64,000 nt of DNA from Panorpa germanica (GCA_963678705.1 OY783212.1:6758001-6822000), one strand, 5' to 3'. Shown: positions 50,319 through 62,225, numbered from the stretch's first letter. The notes: generated by a model from the sequence alone, not told the origin. Numbers and translations are program-made.

Positions 50319-50610
50319 TTATATTTTATTTATTAATTTTGTGTGTCGTAACAAATGCAGTAGTTTATTAATGTTAATGTTATTGTCGTTAAGTATGTCA
50401 GTAATGTCTAGTTGTAAATTTTGTCTGTAGTGACATTTATTGCATTGTAGTAGCAGGTGTTCAATTGTTAATTCTTTGTTACAAATGTCGCAAATGAGTT
50501 GTCGTTGTGCTATTCTAAGTCTCGACAATGCTTCTTCTTCCTTTCTGTTTTTTTGGTTACTAGTGTTGAAAATTTTGTATTGCTTTTCGATTCGATATAG
50601 GTTTTGTTCT
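50319..50610 (-). pseudogene. non-LTR retrotransposon C-terminus (LINE type 3)
   Basis: The minus-strand frame, open from about 50608 down to the stop at 50319, reads NLYRIEKQYKIFNT, then RKEEEALSRLRIAQRQLICD, then CNKELTIEHLLLQCNKCHY and RQNLQLDITDIL. The LSRLRI segment followed by CxxC...EHxLxxC is the standard C-terminal end of jockey/I-like LINE ORF2 proteins. A stop lies just upstream near 50609, and the possible continuation further upstream (50610-50819) is not convincingly homologous. Truncated and inactive. It differs in spacing from the LINEs at 39717 and 43745. Confidence 0.75.
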
Positions 50611-53516
50611 TATACTTCTGTCCATTCTAGGTTGCATATATTCAGTATCTCTTCATGGAAATGGTATATAAGATCAAAGTTTAATTGTAGACCATTATTG
50701 TGTAATACATTTATTGATTCATAAAATTTTACCTTACTCGCTAAAATCGTTGTAAAAACAAACAAAGTAAACAAAACATTAAAATAACCTTCAGAAAAAT
50801 ACGATACAAAATAAAACAAAAAAACGTTAACTCCAACAGAAAACTATTAATTTTAAAAACAACATTTCATATATTTTATTAAACAATGTAGTTTTGAACC
50901 TGACTAGTCTTCTGACATTTGCTCTTTAACTTGTTTTCCTATAATTTAATCCAAACGCTTTGTTATTAAAAACCAATATTTGATTTATATGCTTGAACAA
51001 CATCACATATTTAATCATTCTCAGAGCAGATTAAAGACACTGTGTTGTTTATAGCTTCGGGTAGCAAATCCCAGTCGTACTGTAAATTATGTGGTCTTTA
51101 CTTAAACTTAGACCTTTAGAATTCGATGCGCTGCTTCTAAGATATACCAGACATAAAATGGTATAACAAAAACAACATTCAAAACAACTGTATTAATATT
51201 TTGAATAAAGCATAAGGAATATAACAGACATAATATGTAAACATGAAGAGACTCGGGGTATTGAACCGGACGACATTTGTGATTTAAGTGGTAAAAGTAA
51301 ATAATTTTTTCGAAATGATAAATTTTAATATATAATATATATACTGGCGATTTTATTTTTTTTATCATCCAAAAGTTGACGCAGGTATAGCTATGTTAAA
51401 TTTAATTTTCAATTTTGCCGCATGTTTTAAATATACATAGTACGTCATAGAAGAAATAAGTAATTAAGATTATTTTTCTTTTTTCACAACCTTCATAATA
51501 TTATACTTCATGAGATATACAACCTTACTGTTAGTAGTAAATTACGTATCACATACACACACTCGTATGCGTCTCTGTTGTATAAAGGAGATGGCATATC
51601 ATCGGTTGTGACATACATGCATTGGAGTTTTCTGTAACGTTGGATCACTTTCGATTTGATTGTTAATATCTCCTAAAGTTTAAGGAATCTTTAAAAAATA
51701 ATTAGACGATTGAGGTTCTGGTAACCAACTTTATTCTTGTATAGTTCCGTTTTATAGAAATTAAGTCATGGTTCACTAGTGCGCATTTGTTATTTCTACT
51801 TTAGTTATATCCAATGTTGATTTGCCATCAATTACTCCTATTCAAATATTACTTTAAAAACAATGTACCTGCAGTATAGCTTATACATACAGCAAATTGA
51901 ATAACTACTCGATGTCGTAGAATCGTAAAACATATAATTTCAATTATTTTCTTTAGAAATGTTTTTTCTACTTTTTTATCCTTTTCAGAATGAAAGAATA
52001 ACAAATTATTTAAACCAGACATATTATCTTAAAAAGAAACAAAAAATTATAAAGAAAATAATTCCATTGTAAGTATAATGTTTGAGACAATGTTTGCACT
52101 GCTATGAAAAATATATTAAAGATTATATGAGTACATTCTTTGAATTTTCCTAATAGGCAATTACATTTGCAATTCAAATTGTTTTGCAATAATTTAAACT
52201 AGCATTTATTGAATATTTTATTTATTTTGTATGAAAGTGGTTGAGTATCGTAATATCTATTAAATCAGTTTTTCAGAGATACATTGAAAGAAAGAGAGTG
52301 GAAAACGGAAGTGACGCAAAAAGCTGAATAATTTTTTCCCTTTCATGATTAAAGGGAAAAATATTAAAACTTGTAACGTTAACTCATATAATATTGTGGT
52401 TAATTAAAAAATATTAAAACATTTCAGGTTATGATAACTAACTTTGTTAATATGTAGTAATTAAGGAGAAAATTGTCTTGCAGTACAGTTTTACACGTGC
52501 TCGCTTGCCATAAGTTAATTTGAAGGTACATGTTCTATTTATCAAATAGAAAATTATCTTGCAGTGTAAGTTTCACGCATGCTAGCTTTCTACCAGCTAA
52601 TCAAAGACTTACAATGCGTTATATTTTCAACCTGTACTATTTTATAAAAATTAAGACAAGGTTCAATCAGTTTAATGTATCAAGTTGACTAGAAATTCGA
52701 TAAAAACTCAAATAAATCAAAAATTCGTTTAAGTGCGCGTCATAAGTTTAAATAATAAATGACAAAACTTGACGCATCAAACGCAGAATTTTTTTTTGTC
52801 ACTCGCGCGTAAATCAAATTCCATTAATAAATAAACCAGTCAATCGAAACCACGTGATAAGCCCATCGTTGTTGTATATTTAAAAAAAATGATGAAATAT
52901 TTGAATTTTTTGTCAATTTAACATTCTTTATGTGCATGGATTGAACATTTGGGAATTTATTATCTGTGGTATAAATGTTGCATTGATATACGTACATAAT
53001 ATTACCATATAGAAATATTTAAATAGAGTTTTATGTTTGCAAAAACGTGCCATGCATCAGGTTCACAATGGTTTGAAGATGTGACAATGGCAGAAACAAG
53101 ATGTCCCATTGTCAACGATAGTAAATGGAAAGTAAAATAGAAACAGAATAAATGATTAAGGAATACGCGATTTTTTCGTTTTCAATTTATAAATGGACAG
53201 AACAAAATTCGTTAGATTAGCTTGTTCCATATATTATACTTTTTAAATAGTTACTGTTGGCTGCTGCTGTCTTCCGGTTCCATCCCCAGACCAAAGTTAT
53301 ATTTTCTGGATAGCTCACATATATAAGTCCATGACACCACAAAAACTGATAGCGCTCAACATCGGCAATAGGTTGACATTAAATTAAAAAAGATCTGAGA
53401 AATCCGTCATTAAAAAGAGGCAATCATGAATTTTAGGCAGGTAATTGGTAACAGGTAACCCTTGAATGTTCGGAGCAGAAGTGCCCATATTGAAAATAAG
53501 GGTAAATTAGTTTTTA
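50611..53516. other. non-coding; short tandem-like duplication
   Basis: No credible gene. At 52471-52620 two similar segments of about 75 bp follow each other (each with TTGCAGT, then TT-CACG-TGCT-GCTT), an old tandem duplication. Loosely similar phrases occur near 8990-9080 and 49775. Confidence 0.4.
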
Positions 53517-53620
53517 TTATAGAGGTCATCCATAAATTACGGACATGCAAATTTCTTGGGTTTTGAGTCACGTCTTGTGTCATATTATGGATCGATATAC
53601 ACCCCCCCCCCTCATTACAT
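53517..53620. repeat. left end of a CCATAAATTACGTCAC family copy
   Basis: GAGGTCATCCATAAATTACG matches the left end of the 40190 element. It ends in a C homopolymer near 53602-53611. The right end is absent. Confidence 0.45.
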
Positions 53621-54092
53621 ATATGTATGTGTAATTAATATAGTGTATTACATTACAGTCTGCTCATTACACCACTTAGAATTTTTTTTTAGAAGTAAAA
53701 CTACGAAAACATCTTTGTTTTTTGAAATGCTTCAAATTCGATATTTGATTTAGGGCACATGTCACAAACAGATATAATTTTATGTCTTTTCATCTTTCTT
53801 ATTTCCCCATTTTGACATCTGAACAGAGGATGAAATAAATCCGGCTTTGTTGGTTTTCGTTAGCTATAGTGCATGAAGCTACTCGACAAGATTAACCGTT
53901 ACATATATTCTATAAAGTTCTGTGATTCTTTTTCTATATTTTTAAAGATTCTGGAATATATACATTTATAATAATTGTAATGTTTTGTATTAGTTAAGAA
54001 ATAGCATAGATGTTAAAAAGTTTATATTAAAAAATAAAGAAATAGAATAATTTTAGACACATTTTAAAACGAATTGTAAATTGTGAATTACT

Positions 54093-54290
54093 AATATTAC
54101 AAAAAAATTAGTCGAAAAAATGCTTTGACGGTTCTTTCTTAGGTCGTGAAAATTTTGCGTTATTTTTCCAATCAGATTTTTCAGCGCGCATTTCAAATCA
54201 TCAGAGTGTGTGTAAATTTATATAATTCAATGTATTATAGAATTGCGGATTTTTTTTCAAGGTGTTTTTATCGCAGTGCAGTTTAAGCCC
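54093..54290. mobile_element. MITE with CACTGTAAAAA ends, degraded copy 3
   Basis: TTACAAAAAAATTAGTCGAA at the left, ATTCAATGTATTATAGAATT near the right, and TATCGCAGTGCAG, all matching phrases in the copies at 485 and 55970. The terminal repeats themselves are worn, so this is the oldest of the three copies. Confidence 0.5.
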
Positions 54291-54750
54291 TCATGCGACA
54301 TCATATGTTGCATGCAATTATATACATCATTTAATTTAAATTATGACGTTAACTTAATAAAAGTAATTGTCCCATTTTTAATGTCATCAGCAATTTCTTT
54401 ACAAAATAACGACTGCGATACTGCACATTAAAATGCACTTTACATTCTTCTATAAATATTCCAAGTTGACTGTCAAATAAATTAAAGTCAGTAATCTAAC
54501 TGCATTGCTGCAGTAATATCATGTCTGGTTTTGCAGTAAAAAAACGAATAATTGAATAATATTTGAATATAACACCGGCGTACTGAAACTGTAACTAGTA
54601 CAGCAAAATTGAAAATAACATGTTTTAAATATGTAAAATGTCTATATTACTCTTCAAAAAACACAATTCTATCCAGTATAAGTTTATATAATCTCCAAAT
54701 TGCTGGTCTTTGCCTATGTAAAACATTTTCATGTTCAACGCCTGATTGTA

Positions 54751-54975
54751 TGCAATAATGTTTACATAAAACGTTTACTTTAAACACATGAATGATATAA
54801 ACACATCATATAAACATTAAACACCATACGAGTCATGCGATTATTATTCAACACTTGCCTGATGACAGTTTAGCATGAGTTGACACACGCCAACGTGTTT
54901 CTCAAAACAAATAATTGGCAACAACTTTACTTTTGCTTTTCTAAGTACATCAATATGTATAGTACTCTTCAATAT
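54751..54975. repeat. ~235-bp dispersed repeat, copy 1
   Basis: Includes AAACGTTTACTTTAAAC, ATGATATAAACACATCATAT, CATGCGATTATTATTCAACA, CTTGCCTGATGACAGTTTAG and TTGACACACGCCAACGTG. Copy 2 at 61498-61735 is roughly nine-tenths identical in the same orientation. Non-coding and without inverted ends. Family unknown. Confidence 0.7.
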
Positions 54976-55969
54976 TATGTGTTCAAAATTTGTATATTTC
55001 TGTAAATCCCTGTAATCATATTCCCGAACAATCTGTATTACATTGTTGTCTCAAGATTTACATATGTTTTTCTTATATACCGTCTAGATCTTCAGGCGGT
55101 GAATATCTAAAGGAAAGGAAAATCGAATAAAATAAAAGATTGACCAATATCTCACTTTGATAAGCAAGGTGGGGGTGTGGCCTTGTTTCTACATCACTTT
55201 GTTTTTTTTTACACTTCACACAAAGAGTATATTTTCTTTCAAAACATTTTTAAATTTCTTTTATATAGATAGTCTTGTATTTCTCTTTACATTGCCGAAT
55301 GAACCTTATGTTGAATATTTACCGACTAAACATGGTTCTGTGCCTTCCTTTCAAAGAGGGGATGAGGTTCCAAAAACGTGACAATCCAAACTAATCCAAA
55401 ATGTGACTTGCAATATAGGAAGAAAACAAGACCAAAAATCAAAATAAGACTAAAGAAATTTGATTTTCAAATGTTTGACAAATGCGGAAGGAGGTCCACT
55501 ACATGTGACGTAATTTATTTCATAATATTTTTTATGTTAATATAATGTAAGATTACATACAAGCAGTTATCTTTCAACCCCGCAGCCCTGCTTTCCAATA
55601 ACAATTACTAACGTGAAGTGAGTCCCTTTGCTGATGTAGTATGCACCTTATTTCAGTGTACCACTCAATCATATTAATAAAATGAATATGTACGAGTATC
55701 ATATACAAATACAATACATAAAATAAAATGAAATCAATCATTGTACTTCAACAAAGTGGATTACGCCATGGAACTAACTACCAGTACATAGTTTTGTCTT
55801 TTATTAATGATGTTGGTTTAAAAAAGTAATTATTTCTTGACAAGGGGATTGAAGCTCGAGGAATGTATTGTGTAAACGATGAGAGTTGAATAATGATGAA
55901 CAGATGCGTCTGGAAGTTAACAAATTTCTTTATCATGTTCTTACATCTTGTAGATACATCTTGAAGGTA
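54976..55969. other. non-coding; CRE-family fragment
   Basis: No credible gene. At 55490-55525 the phrase CTACATGTGACGTAATTTAT matches the right end of the 40190 family. The 74-codon plus-strand frame at 55157-55381 and the minus frame at 55778-56017 show no domain. Confidence 0.4.
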
Positions 55970-56142
55970 CACTGTAAAAAAAATTGATCGGAGAAATGCT
56001 TCAGACGCCTCTTGCACTGGGAAACGTGGAAATTTTATTTTATTTTTTCACGCAAATATTTAAATCACACTTGTACATTTATATGACTCAATGTATTACA
56101 GAATGATTCAATTTATATTTTCAACCAATTTTTTTTACAGTG
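55970..56142. mobile_element. MITE with CACTGTAAAAA ends, copy 2
   Basis: Runs from CACTGTAAAAAAAATTG to CAATTTTTTTTACAGTG, perfect inverted ends of 17 bp, with TA on both sides. 173 bp, non-coding. It shares ATATGACTCAATGTATTACA-type phrases with the copies at 485 and 54093. Confidence 0.75.
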
Positions 56143-56497
56143 TATCTATTAGCTTACGTCGTTATTACGAATGGTTTCTATAATGAAATGTCTATATTTG
56201 CAACACGATATATGAATCTTATTAAATCGTTCTTTAATCCCAAATGTATTTATCTTATGTGGGATACTTTCTATATTTGCCCAATGGAAAGATGTTGAAA
56301 AGGAAAGCATGTGATAAATTGTTGGTCAGCGGTATATAAGTATTGTTTCAACGAAGGCAATTAGGATAACGAAAACTGAGAGCTGCAGAAGAAGGCCTTC
56401 GACAAAATCTACGGCGTTATACAAAGGCCATATAACAAGAAATCCAAAAATATTTTTGTTAAAATTTTGCTAGTTTAACATCTATGCACATGATCTT
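56143..56497. other. non-coding flank of the satellite
   Basis: No gene or repeat recognised. Confidence 0.4.
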
Positions 56498-57243
56498 CTT
56501 ACTATTCCCACTATTTGCACTATTCGCACTATTCGCACTATTTTCACAATTTGCACTATTCGCACTATTTGCACTATTCGCTCTTTTCGGCCTATTTGCA
56601 CTATTTGCACTATTCGCACTATTTACACTATTCCCTCTTTTCGCCCTATTCGCACACTTTGCACTATTTGCACTATTCGCACAATTTGCACTATTCGCTC
56701 TTTTCGGCCTATTTGCACTATTTGCACTATTCGCACTATTTACACTATTCCCACTTTTCGCCCTATTCGCACACTTTGCACTATTTGCACTATTCGCACA
56801 ATTTGCACTATTCGCTCTTTTCGGCCTATTTGCACTATTTGCACTATTCGCACTATTTACACTATTCCCTCTTTTCGCCCTATTCGCACACTTTGCACTA
56901 TTTGCACTATTCGCACAATTTGCACTATTCGCTCTTTTCGGCCTATTTGCACTATTTGCACTATTCGCACTATTTACACTATTCCCACTTTTCGCCCTAT
57001 TCGCACACTTTGCACTATTTGCACTATTCGCACAATTTGCACTATTCGCTCTTTTCGGCCTATTTGCACTATTTGCAATATTCGCACTATTTACACTATT
57101 CCCTCTTTTCGCTCAATTTGCACTATTCGCACAATTTGCATTATTCCCACTATTCGCTCTTTTCGCACTATTCTCAATATTCGCACAATTTGCACTATTC
57201 GCACTGTTCATACTATTCGCACTATTCGCACCGTTCGCACTAG
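56498..57243. repeat. 9-bp satellite in a 117-bp / 234-bp higher-order array
   Basis: The basic unit is CACTATTYG (9 bp), with variants such as CACAATTTG, TACACTATT, CGCTCTTTT and CGGCCTATT. Thirteen units form a 117-bp higher-order repeat marked by TTCGGCCTATT, which occurs at 56588, 56705, 56822, 56939 and 57056. A diagnostic base alternates T, A, T, A, T in successive copies (56636, 56753, 56870, 56987, 57104), so the array last grew as a 234-bp dimer. Edges on both sides are degenerate. Because 9 and 117 are multiples of three, several frames stay open (263 and 242 codons plus, reading ALF- and HYS-type triplets). These are by-products and not evidence of genes. Confidence 0.9.
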
Positions 57244-59649
57244 GCCAGTCATCTTCTTTTTTAGTACCTCTATAGTACGTCACTATTAAACATAAAAATA
57301 TAATAATTAGAAAAAGCAAAAAATTTTTGTATAGTTTCCTTATGTATCTTGTTAGAATTGTTGATGAAAAGAAATAAAACAAACACACGGAAGTAAATAG
57401 CAAAGTTCATAATGAACTAATAATGAGTTTTTAACGCGCATTTGTACCTAGAAGAAAGACTGTAAAGAAAAAGTATTTCAATAAATAATTGACTTCGAAA
57501 TGTTTTAAATAGTTATTAAACATGAACTTAACTTTATTATTTGTTTCAACTTTCCTCTTTAATATTTAACTCTCTGTAATACCTGTAATTCTGTCTGCAG
57601 ACGCCCATGACAATGAGTTCACGGTTTAATATTACAAAAGTTGTTATTCAATTACAGATTCCTCAACATTTCTATTATTCGCATGTCCAGTACAGAATAT
57701 TGTAGCAAAAAAATAGAAAATAATTTCAAAATTAATTAAAAGTGATACATTTAGCTTTAGGCCAAACAAAAAATATTGTAATACAGTTTTGATAAACATT
57801 CGTCTGGAGTAGATACGAGTATACTCACTAATACAAAACAAAATGAAGTTATTTTTTTTGTTTTTACTGAGTACCTCTTATAATTATTACAATTAATTAT
57901 GTAGTCGAGCGTCTGCCCGTCCTATGTAATCTACAGACGCTCCTAGAAGTTATAAAAGTATAATATCCAAAACGATTAAGTCAACTATACTATATACTCG
58001 AACAGTATATGCATTATATTACAAAAATAGAGTCAATGTCAGTGGGCTGCAACCTTTCAAATAAGGGACATGTTAGGTAACGGTATTTAAATATTTCTGC
58101 ATGCATTGTAGATATTGAAATAGAATAGAACCCGGAGCTAAGAATTCTTCTTTCACCTATTTCTCAGATTGTTTCCTTTAATAACGATTCTCTCAACTTT
58201 TTCGCTTATTATTTCAATTCATAATTTACAATCTGTACCGAGAGACATTCATCAAATTTTGTTGATACATAAATATAACATGTGAGCTTGCCATCCATCG
58301 ATGACGTACTCTTTAGCCTAAACTATTATATTAATACGAGTATTAATATAATAGTATCAATACATCTAATATTTGTTTATTGGTTTGTGGTGGTAGATTT
58401 GTACAGCTGATTTCTTTGGATGATTTAGTAATCTTCATAATATTTCTTGTTGATGACTTTAATTTCGTCCCTTACGTAAGACGTACCTAGATTTTGGTGT
58501 ATAAGCTAGTTTGGAACATATCTTGGAAGGTTAGTGATTTGTTTGAGCAGTTTATTTTGGAAACGTTGAATGATTTCTATGTAGGAAGTGCCCTAATAGT
58601 TCTATACCATATGTCCATATGGGTTTTAGTTTTACCTTGTATTAAAGTTACAGGTGGATAGCTACGACTTTCAGCCGAGGATTCGTAAAAAAGTAAAACA
58701 AATTATATTATATACATATAAACGTTGGTAACCCCTGTTGTACATAGAAAATGCTTTATTGTTTAACTCGATCTGCTAATACTAAAGCTAAGTTTACCAA
58801 CCAAGCAACAACAATTTCATTTTATTTCTCATAATTATTTTTATTCAATTTACTTGAGCTTTATGTAATAGATAGTCAAACTTTGACAACATGGTAAAAG
58901 TTTTTCTGTACTAATAAGGAAAATAATGGAGAAAGTTGTTTTTTCTCCTGGAACTAGAATGAAAAAGTATTTGTGTAAAAACGATAAAGGATCCATTAAC
59001 GATAGATACGAACTACTTTAGAAGTTTTGATATTTCTTGTGGGTTCGGTACTCATAATTTATTATTAACTTAAATATCACTTGACAAAGCAGTTTTTGTT
59101 GATTTTAGCTGTCGGGATGGTTATTATGCGTTTGTCTTTGTTGAGCGTTAGTTTTGGTGATTTATTTTGATAACGAATCGCAAGTTAGTGTCATAGTTTT
59201 GATAAATATGTTAAAAAAGTACTCTTATGATAAATACTTTGAGACAATAGTAATTTTAAAGTCAATTCTGTTTGATAGTTTATTAAGTTACGCATTTATA
59301 CAAAATAACTGCCATTATTAAGGCTTTATATTAATTAAAAACAAATTATAAGTTATACTAAAAATACTATTGCATGAATATTGTATTGAATCTATATTTA
59401 ATAAGCCTTCGGACTGTATTTATAATTAGTGCTCAGTACTCAATATATTAACGATATAAATAATAATTTAAATGTACTTTTTTTCAAATTTGTTTTTTAT
59501 TATTCTATTTGTAAATTGCCTACCTAAGTCAGCCCACAAATCAAATTTCAACCTTCTAGCACAATTTATACTCTCGCCAAAAATTTCCTCCGTGCTCCCA
59601 TACCAATCTCCTTAAATTTTAATTTTTTATCATGAATTGAATATTCAAT
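57244..59649. other. non-coding; one perfect palindrome
   Basis: No gene recognised. The minus frame 57113-57403 is discussed with the satellite. A 34-bp palindrome lies at 58322-58355. Confidence 0.4.
58322..58355. repeat. 34-bp palindrome
   Basis: Arms of 16 bp (ACTATTATATTAATAC and its exact complement) around a 2-bp centre, GA. The centre includes the TACGAGTA octamer found repeatedly in this window. It could extrude as a cruciform or be a trace of two merged inserts. Confidence 0.7.
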
Positions 59650-59760
59650 TATTATAACACAATCTAAAATGTGTACTTTTTCCAATGTTTCCTACTGGAC
59701 CACTTAATATTTTCAACGATTCAGTTTTTCTGTTCTTTGAATTGGTTTGTCTGATACGAA
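59650..59760. repeat. old dispersed repeat, copy 1
   Basis: TTTTTCCAATGTTTCCTACTGGACC and the sequence on both sides correspond to TTCTCCAACGTTCCCTACCGGGCC at about 63846, with neighbouring phrases in the same order. Highly diverged; unknown family. Confidence 0.35.
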
Positions 59761-61497
59761 TTAATAACAAAGTATGTTTACAATCAATAGTGAAATACAT
59801 TTGCAAAATTTCAACGTTCTATCTATTTTCATATTTTTCGAAAGGATTTCTGGAAAATTTAAAGAAAAATGCGATATCTTACATATTATTATTTAAAGCT
59901 TGATATAATACTGTTACAACAATAATATGTAAAATATACGTAAATAATAAAATATACAATACATATTTGTAAAAATATAACACAAATAATGCGTAAAATT
60001 CTCATGTTTTTGTTTAAAATGTTATCGTTAAGGTAAGCGAAATTACTGATAACAAAAATTGTTGAGGTTGTATTTAAATTGTTTTAGAAGTAGAACTATT
60101 TAAATAGTAGAAAATGTATATAATTAAAACAAAATTTAAACAAATAGCACAGCATTGAAGTATTAATAGTAATAAATTGTTATCCAAAGTTCTATAAAAG
60201 AAACTTTATCAAACTGTGACAGTATCAATTGTGAAATCACTTAAAATATTGTTATATTTAGAGAACCAATTTATAAACAATTTAATCGTTTTCAAAAAAA
60301 AGATAAAATTGATTTTTATGTCAATACAAAGTGTCATTAATTACTAATATTTGAGCTAAAGTATGTTTTATATTAAAGAGTGTGTAACAATATTTAATGT
60401 CTATATATGTATACAAGAAAACAATTTTCCCAAAGTCATTTTCCGATCATAAATAACTGGCTGTCGCTAAATAAAAGTTGAAATAAACTTGTAACAAAGG
60501 AATCCGCTTTTCTTACAGATTTTATAAATAATCTAAGCATCTATATCAAAAAGATGTTTAATATTATAAGTGTCCTGATACGAATAAATTAAACATAAAC
60601 ACATCTGTACCTGGATCTGTAAAACATCAAAAGGTAGTGAGATGTAACATCCTTTGAACTATAGTCCTAAATTCAAAATATATAAATATTATGATGCCTT
60701 CAAAGATTTTTATTTTATTTTTCTTACAAAATGGAATTCGAAGCACGTTCTTGCTCCAGATAATCCATGCCTGTTTATTATTCCTTTGATATTTCATCGC
60801 TATCTTGACATAGAATCCTTTACAAAACTTATCACATATTTGGAGATAAAGGATTATCTTATATAAAGTTTGATATCTTACAAATATTTAACTTTCATAT
60901 ACTGATTTAATTTGTAGCTTTGTTTCCGGTGACGGTAGGCAGTTAGCTGTAAAATTAATCTTGCATAAGTTTCATCTTCCTTTCTACGTTAAACATCGAC
61001 AAAGTTTCTTCTCTTTTGTGAAGTTATTGAAAGACGTTAGGACTTGCTCTCCACCATTATATTTCATTTTCTATACCTATCTTTGTATGATCGTTTGAAG
61101 CAGTGACGCTACTACGGTATAAACAGATGGCGCATGCGCAAAGATAAGTGACAACACTTTTCTCGGACCTTGAGCTTTCCACCACTAATGACGTTCACAC
61201 ATCGAATACTATGAAAAATTCCACTTATTTCTTCTAGTTATGCCACGTACTTTTCCACTTATTTTTCACTTCGTTTTTACACTTTGCTTCTACGCTCACT
61301 GTTGCTCTAGCTGCTTGTTTTGCAACATCATTTGCTCTGCATTTTCCTGTTTCCTACGATTCCTTTGCGAGTAGGAATCCACACTAACGATAAATCAAAC
61401 CATTTCATCTTTAGTCTAATATAATTAAGTTGATATCTTATAAATTAGTTAATTTAAGAAAAAAGTGTTCAAGAGATTCTATAGTTGAACCATCGCA
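59761..61497. other. non-coding, nothing recognised
   Basis: Very AT-rich. Short frames (59685-59903 and 60654-60866, plus) have no recognisable content. Confidence 0.45.
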
Positions 61498-61735
61498 TGC
61501 AACAATGTTTACCTCCATAAAACGTTTACTTTAAACTGACTGAAATAAATGATATAAACACATCATATAAACATTAAACATCATACGAGACATGCGATTA
61601 TTATTCAACACTTGCCTGATGACAGTTTAGCACGAGTTGACACACGCCAACGTGTTTCTCAAAACAAATAATTGCCAACAACGTTGTCCTCTTGCTTTTC
61701 TATGTACGTCAATATTTATAGTACTCTTCAAAATT
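61498..61735. repeat. ~235-bp dispersed repeat, copy 2
   Basis: Partner of 54751-54975, same orientation, differing by scattered substitutions and short indels. Shared phrases include CATGCGATTATTATTCAACA and TTGACACACGCCAACGTG. Confidence 0.7.
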
Positions 61736-61941
61736 ATTCGTCTGACTTTTCTACACTTATTTATATTTAAATCATACTCGTAATACATAATAAATAACAG
61801 TGGTAGGTAGCACTGGCTAGGGTACAGGATGACACAAGATTACTGATAGACGGCGATTAAGATTCCTTTTTCTAAACCGTTGAGCTTCGCCGGGTTACAA
61901 TTTTTTTAGTTAGACTTCAACTGCTTTTAATATCATTAAAG

Positions 61942-61943
<2 letters not shown>

Positions 61944-62002
<59 letters not shown>
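61944..62002. repeat. (AT)n microsatellite
   Basis: An uninterrupted AT dinucleotide run of about 29 units. Such runs are length-variable and hard to assemble, so the exact count is uncertain. Confidence 0.95.
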
Positions 62003-62003
<1 letters not shown>

Positions 62004-62061
62004 TACACCACTGCCTAATAAGTTTATGATATTTGTGACCTCTTATATCACTAATTAAACA

Positions 62062-62140
62062 TATAGTTCTGATCCGGAGATCGAAACCTAAGACACAGTT
62101 GTTTAGCATCAATCATCAACGCTTTCGGCCACTGTGCTGT
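62062..62140 (-). mobile_element. tRNA-derived SINE head (putative)
   Basis: On the minus strand CAGTGGCCGAAAGCG resembles a polymerase III A box, and about 45 bp later GGTTTCGATCTCC resembles a B box (one extra T against GGTTCGANNCC). The spacing fits a tRNA-like promoter. No full tRNA fold or poly-A tail is evident, so it is more likely a SINE relic than a tRNA gene. Confidence 0.4.
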
Positions 62141-62154
62141 CTATTTTCTTCGTT

Positions 62155-62225
62155 TCACTTTTCACGTCTTACCACACTTCGTGAAACCCCTCTCCCTTTT
62201 GTGTGTGACGTCATGTCGCTCTAAG
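62155..62225. repeat. CRE-containing fragment of the 40190 family
   Basis: ACACTTCGTGAAACCCCTCTC followed by GTGTGTGACGTCATG resembles the interior and right side of that repeat family. Only a fragment is present. Confidence 0.35.

Noticed and set aside
56498..57243. CRISPR-like array
   Set aside because: The units are 9 bp and contiguous without unique spacers, and the host is clearly a eukaryote.
56484..57275. Plus-strand frame of 263 codons (ALF repeats) and overlapping 242-codon frame (HYS repeats)
   Set aside because: Both stay open only because the repeat unit is a multiple of three and lacks stops in those frames. There is no unique flanking coding sequence of useful length and no domain.
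54751..61735. LTR retrotransposon bounded by the 235-bp repeats
   Set aside because: No gag, protease, reverse transcriptase or integrase motif in any frame between them, no primer-binding site seen, and the copies lack TG...CA ends.
62062..62140. Functional tRNA gene on the minus strand
   Set aside because: The B box has an extra base, acceptor-stem pairing is not evident and no anticodon arm can be drawn with confidence. A SINE relic fits better.
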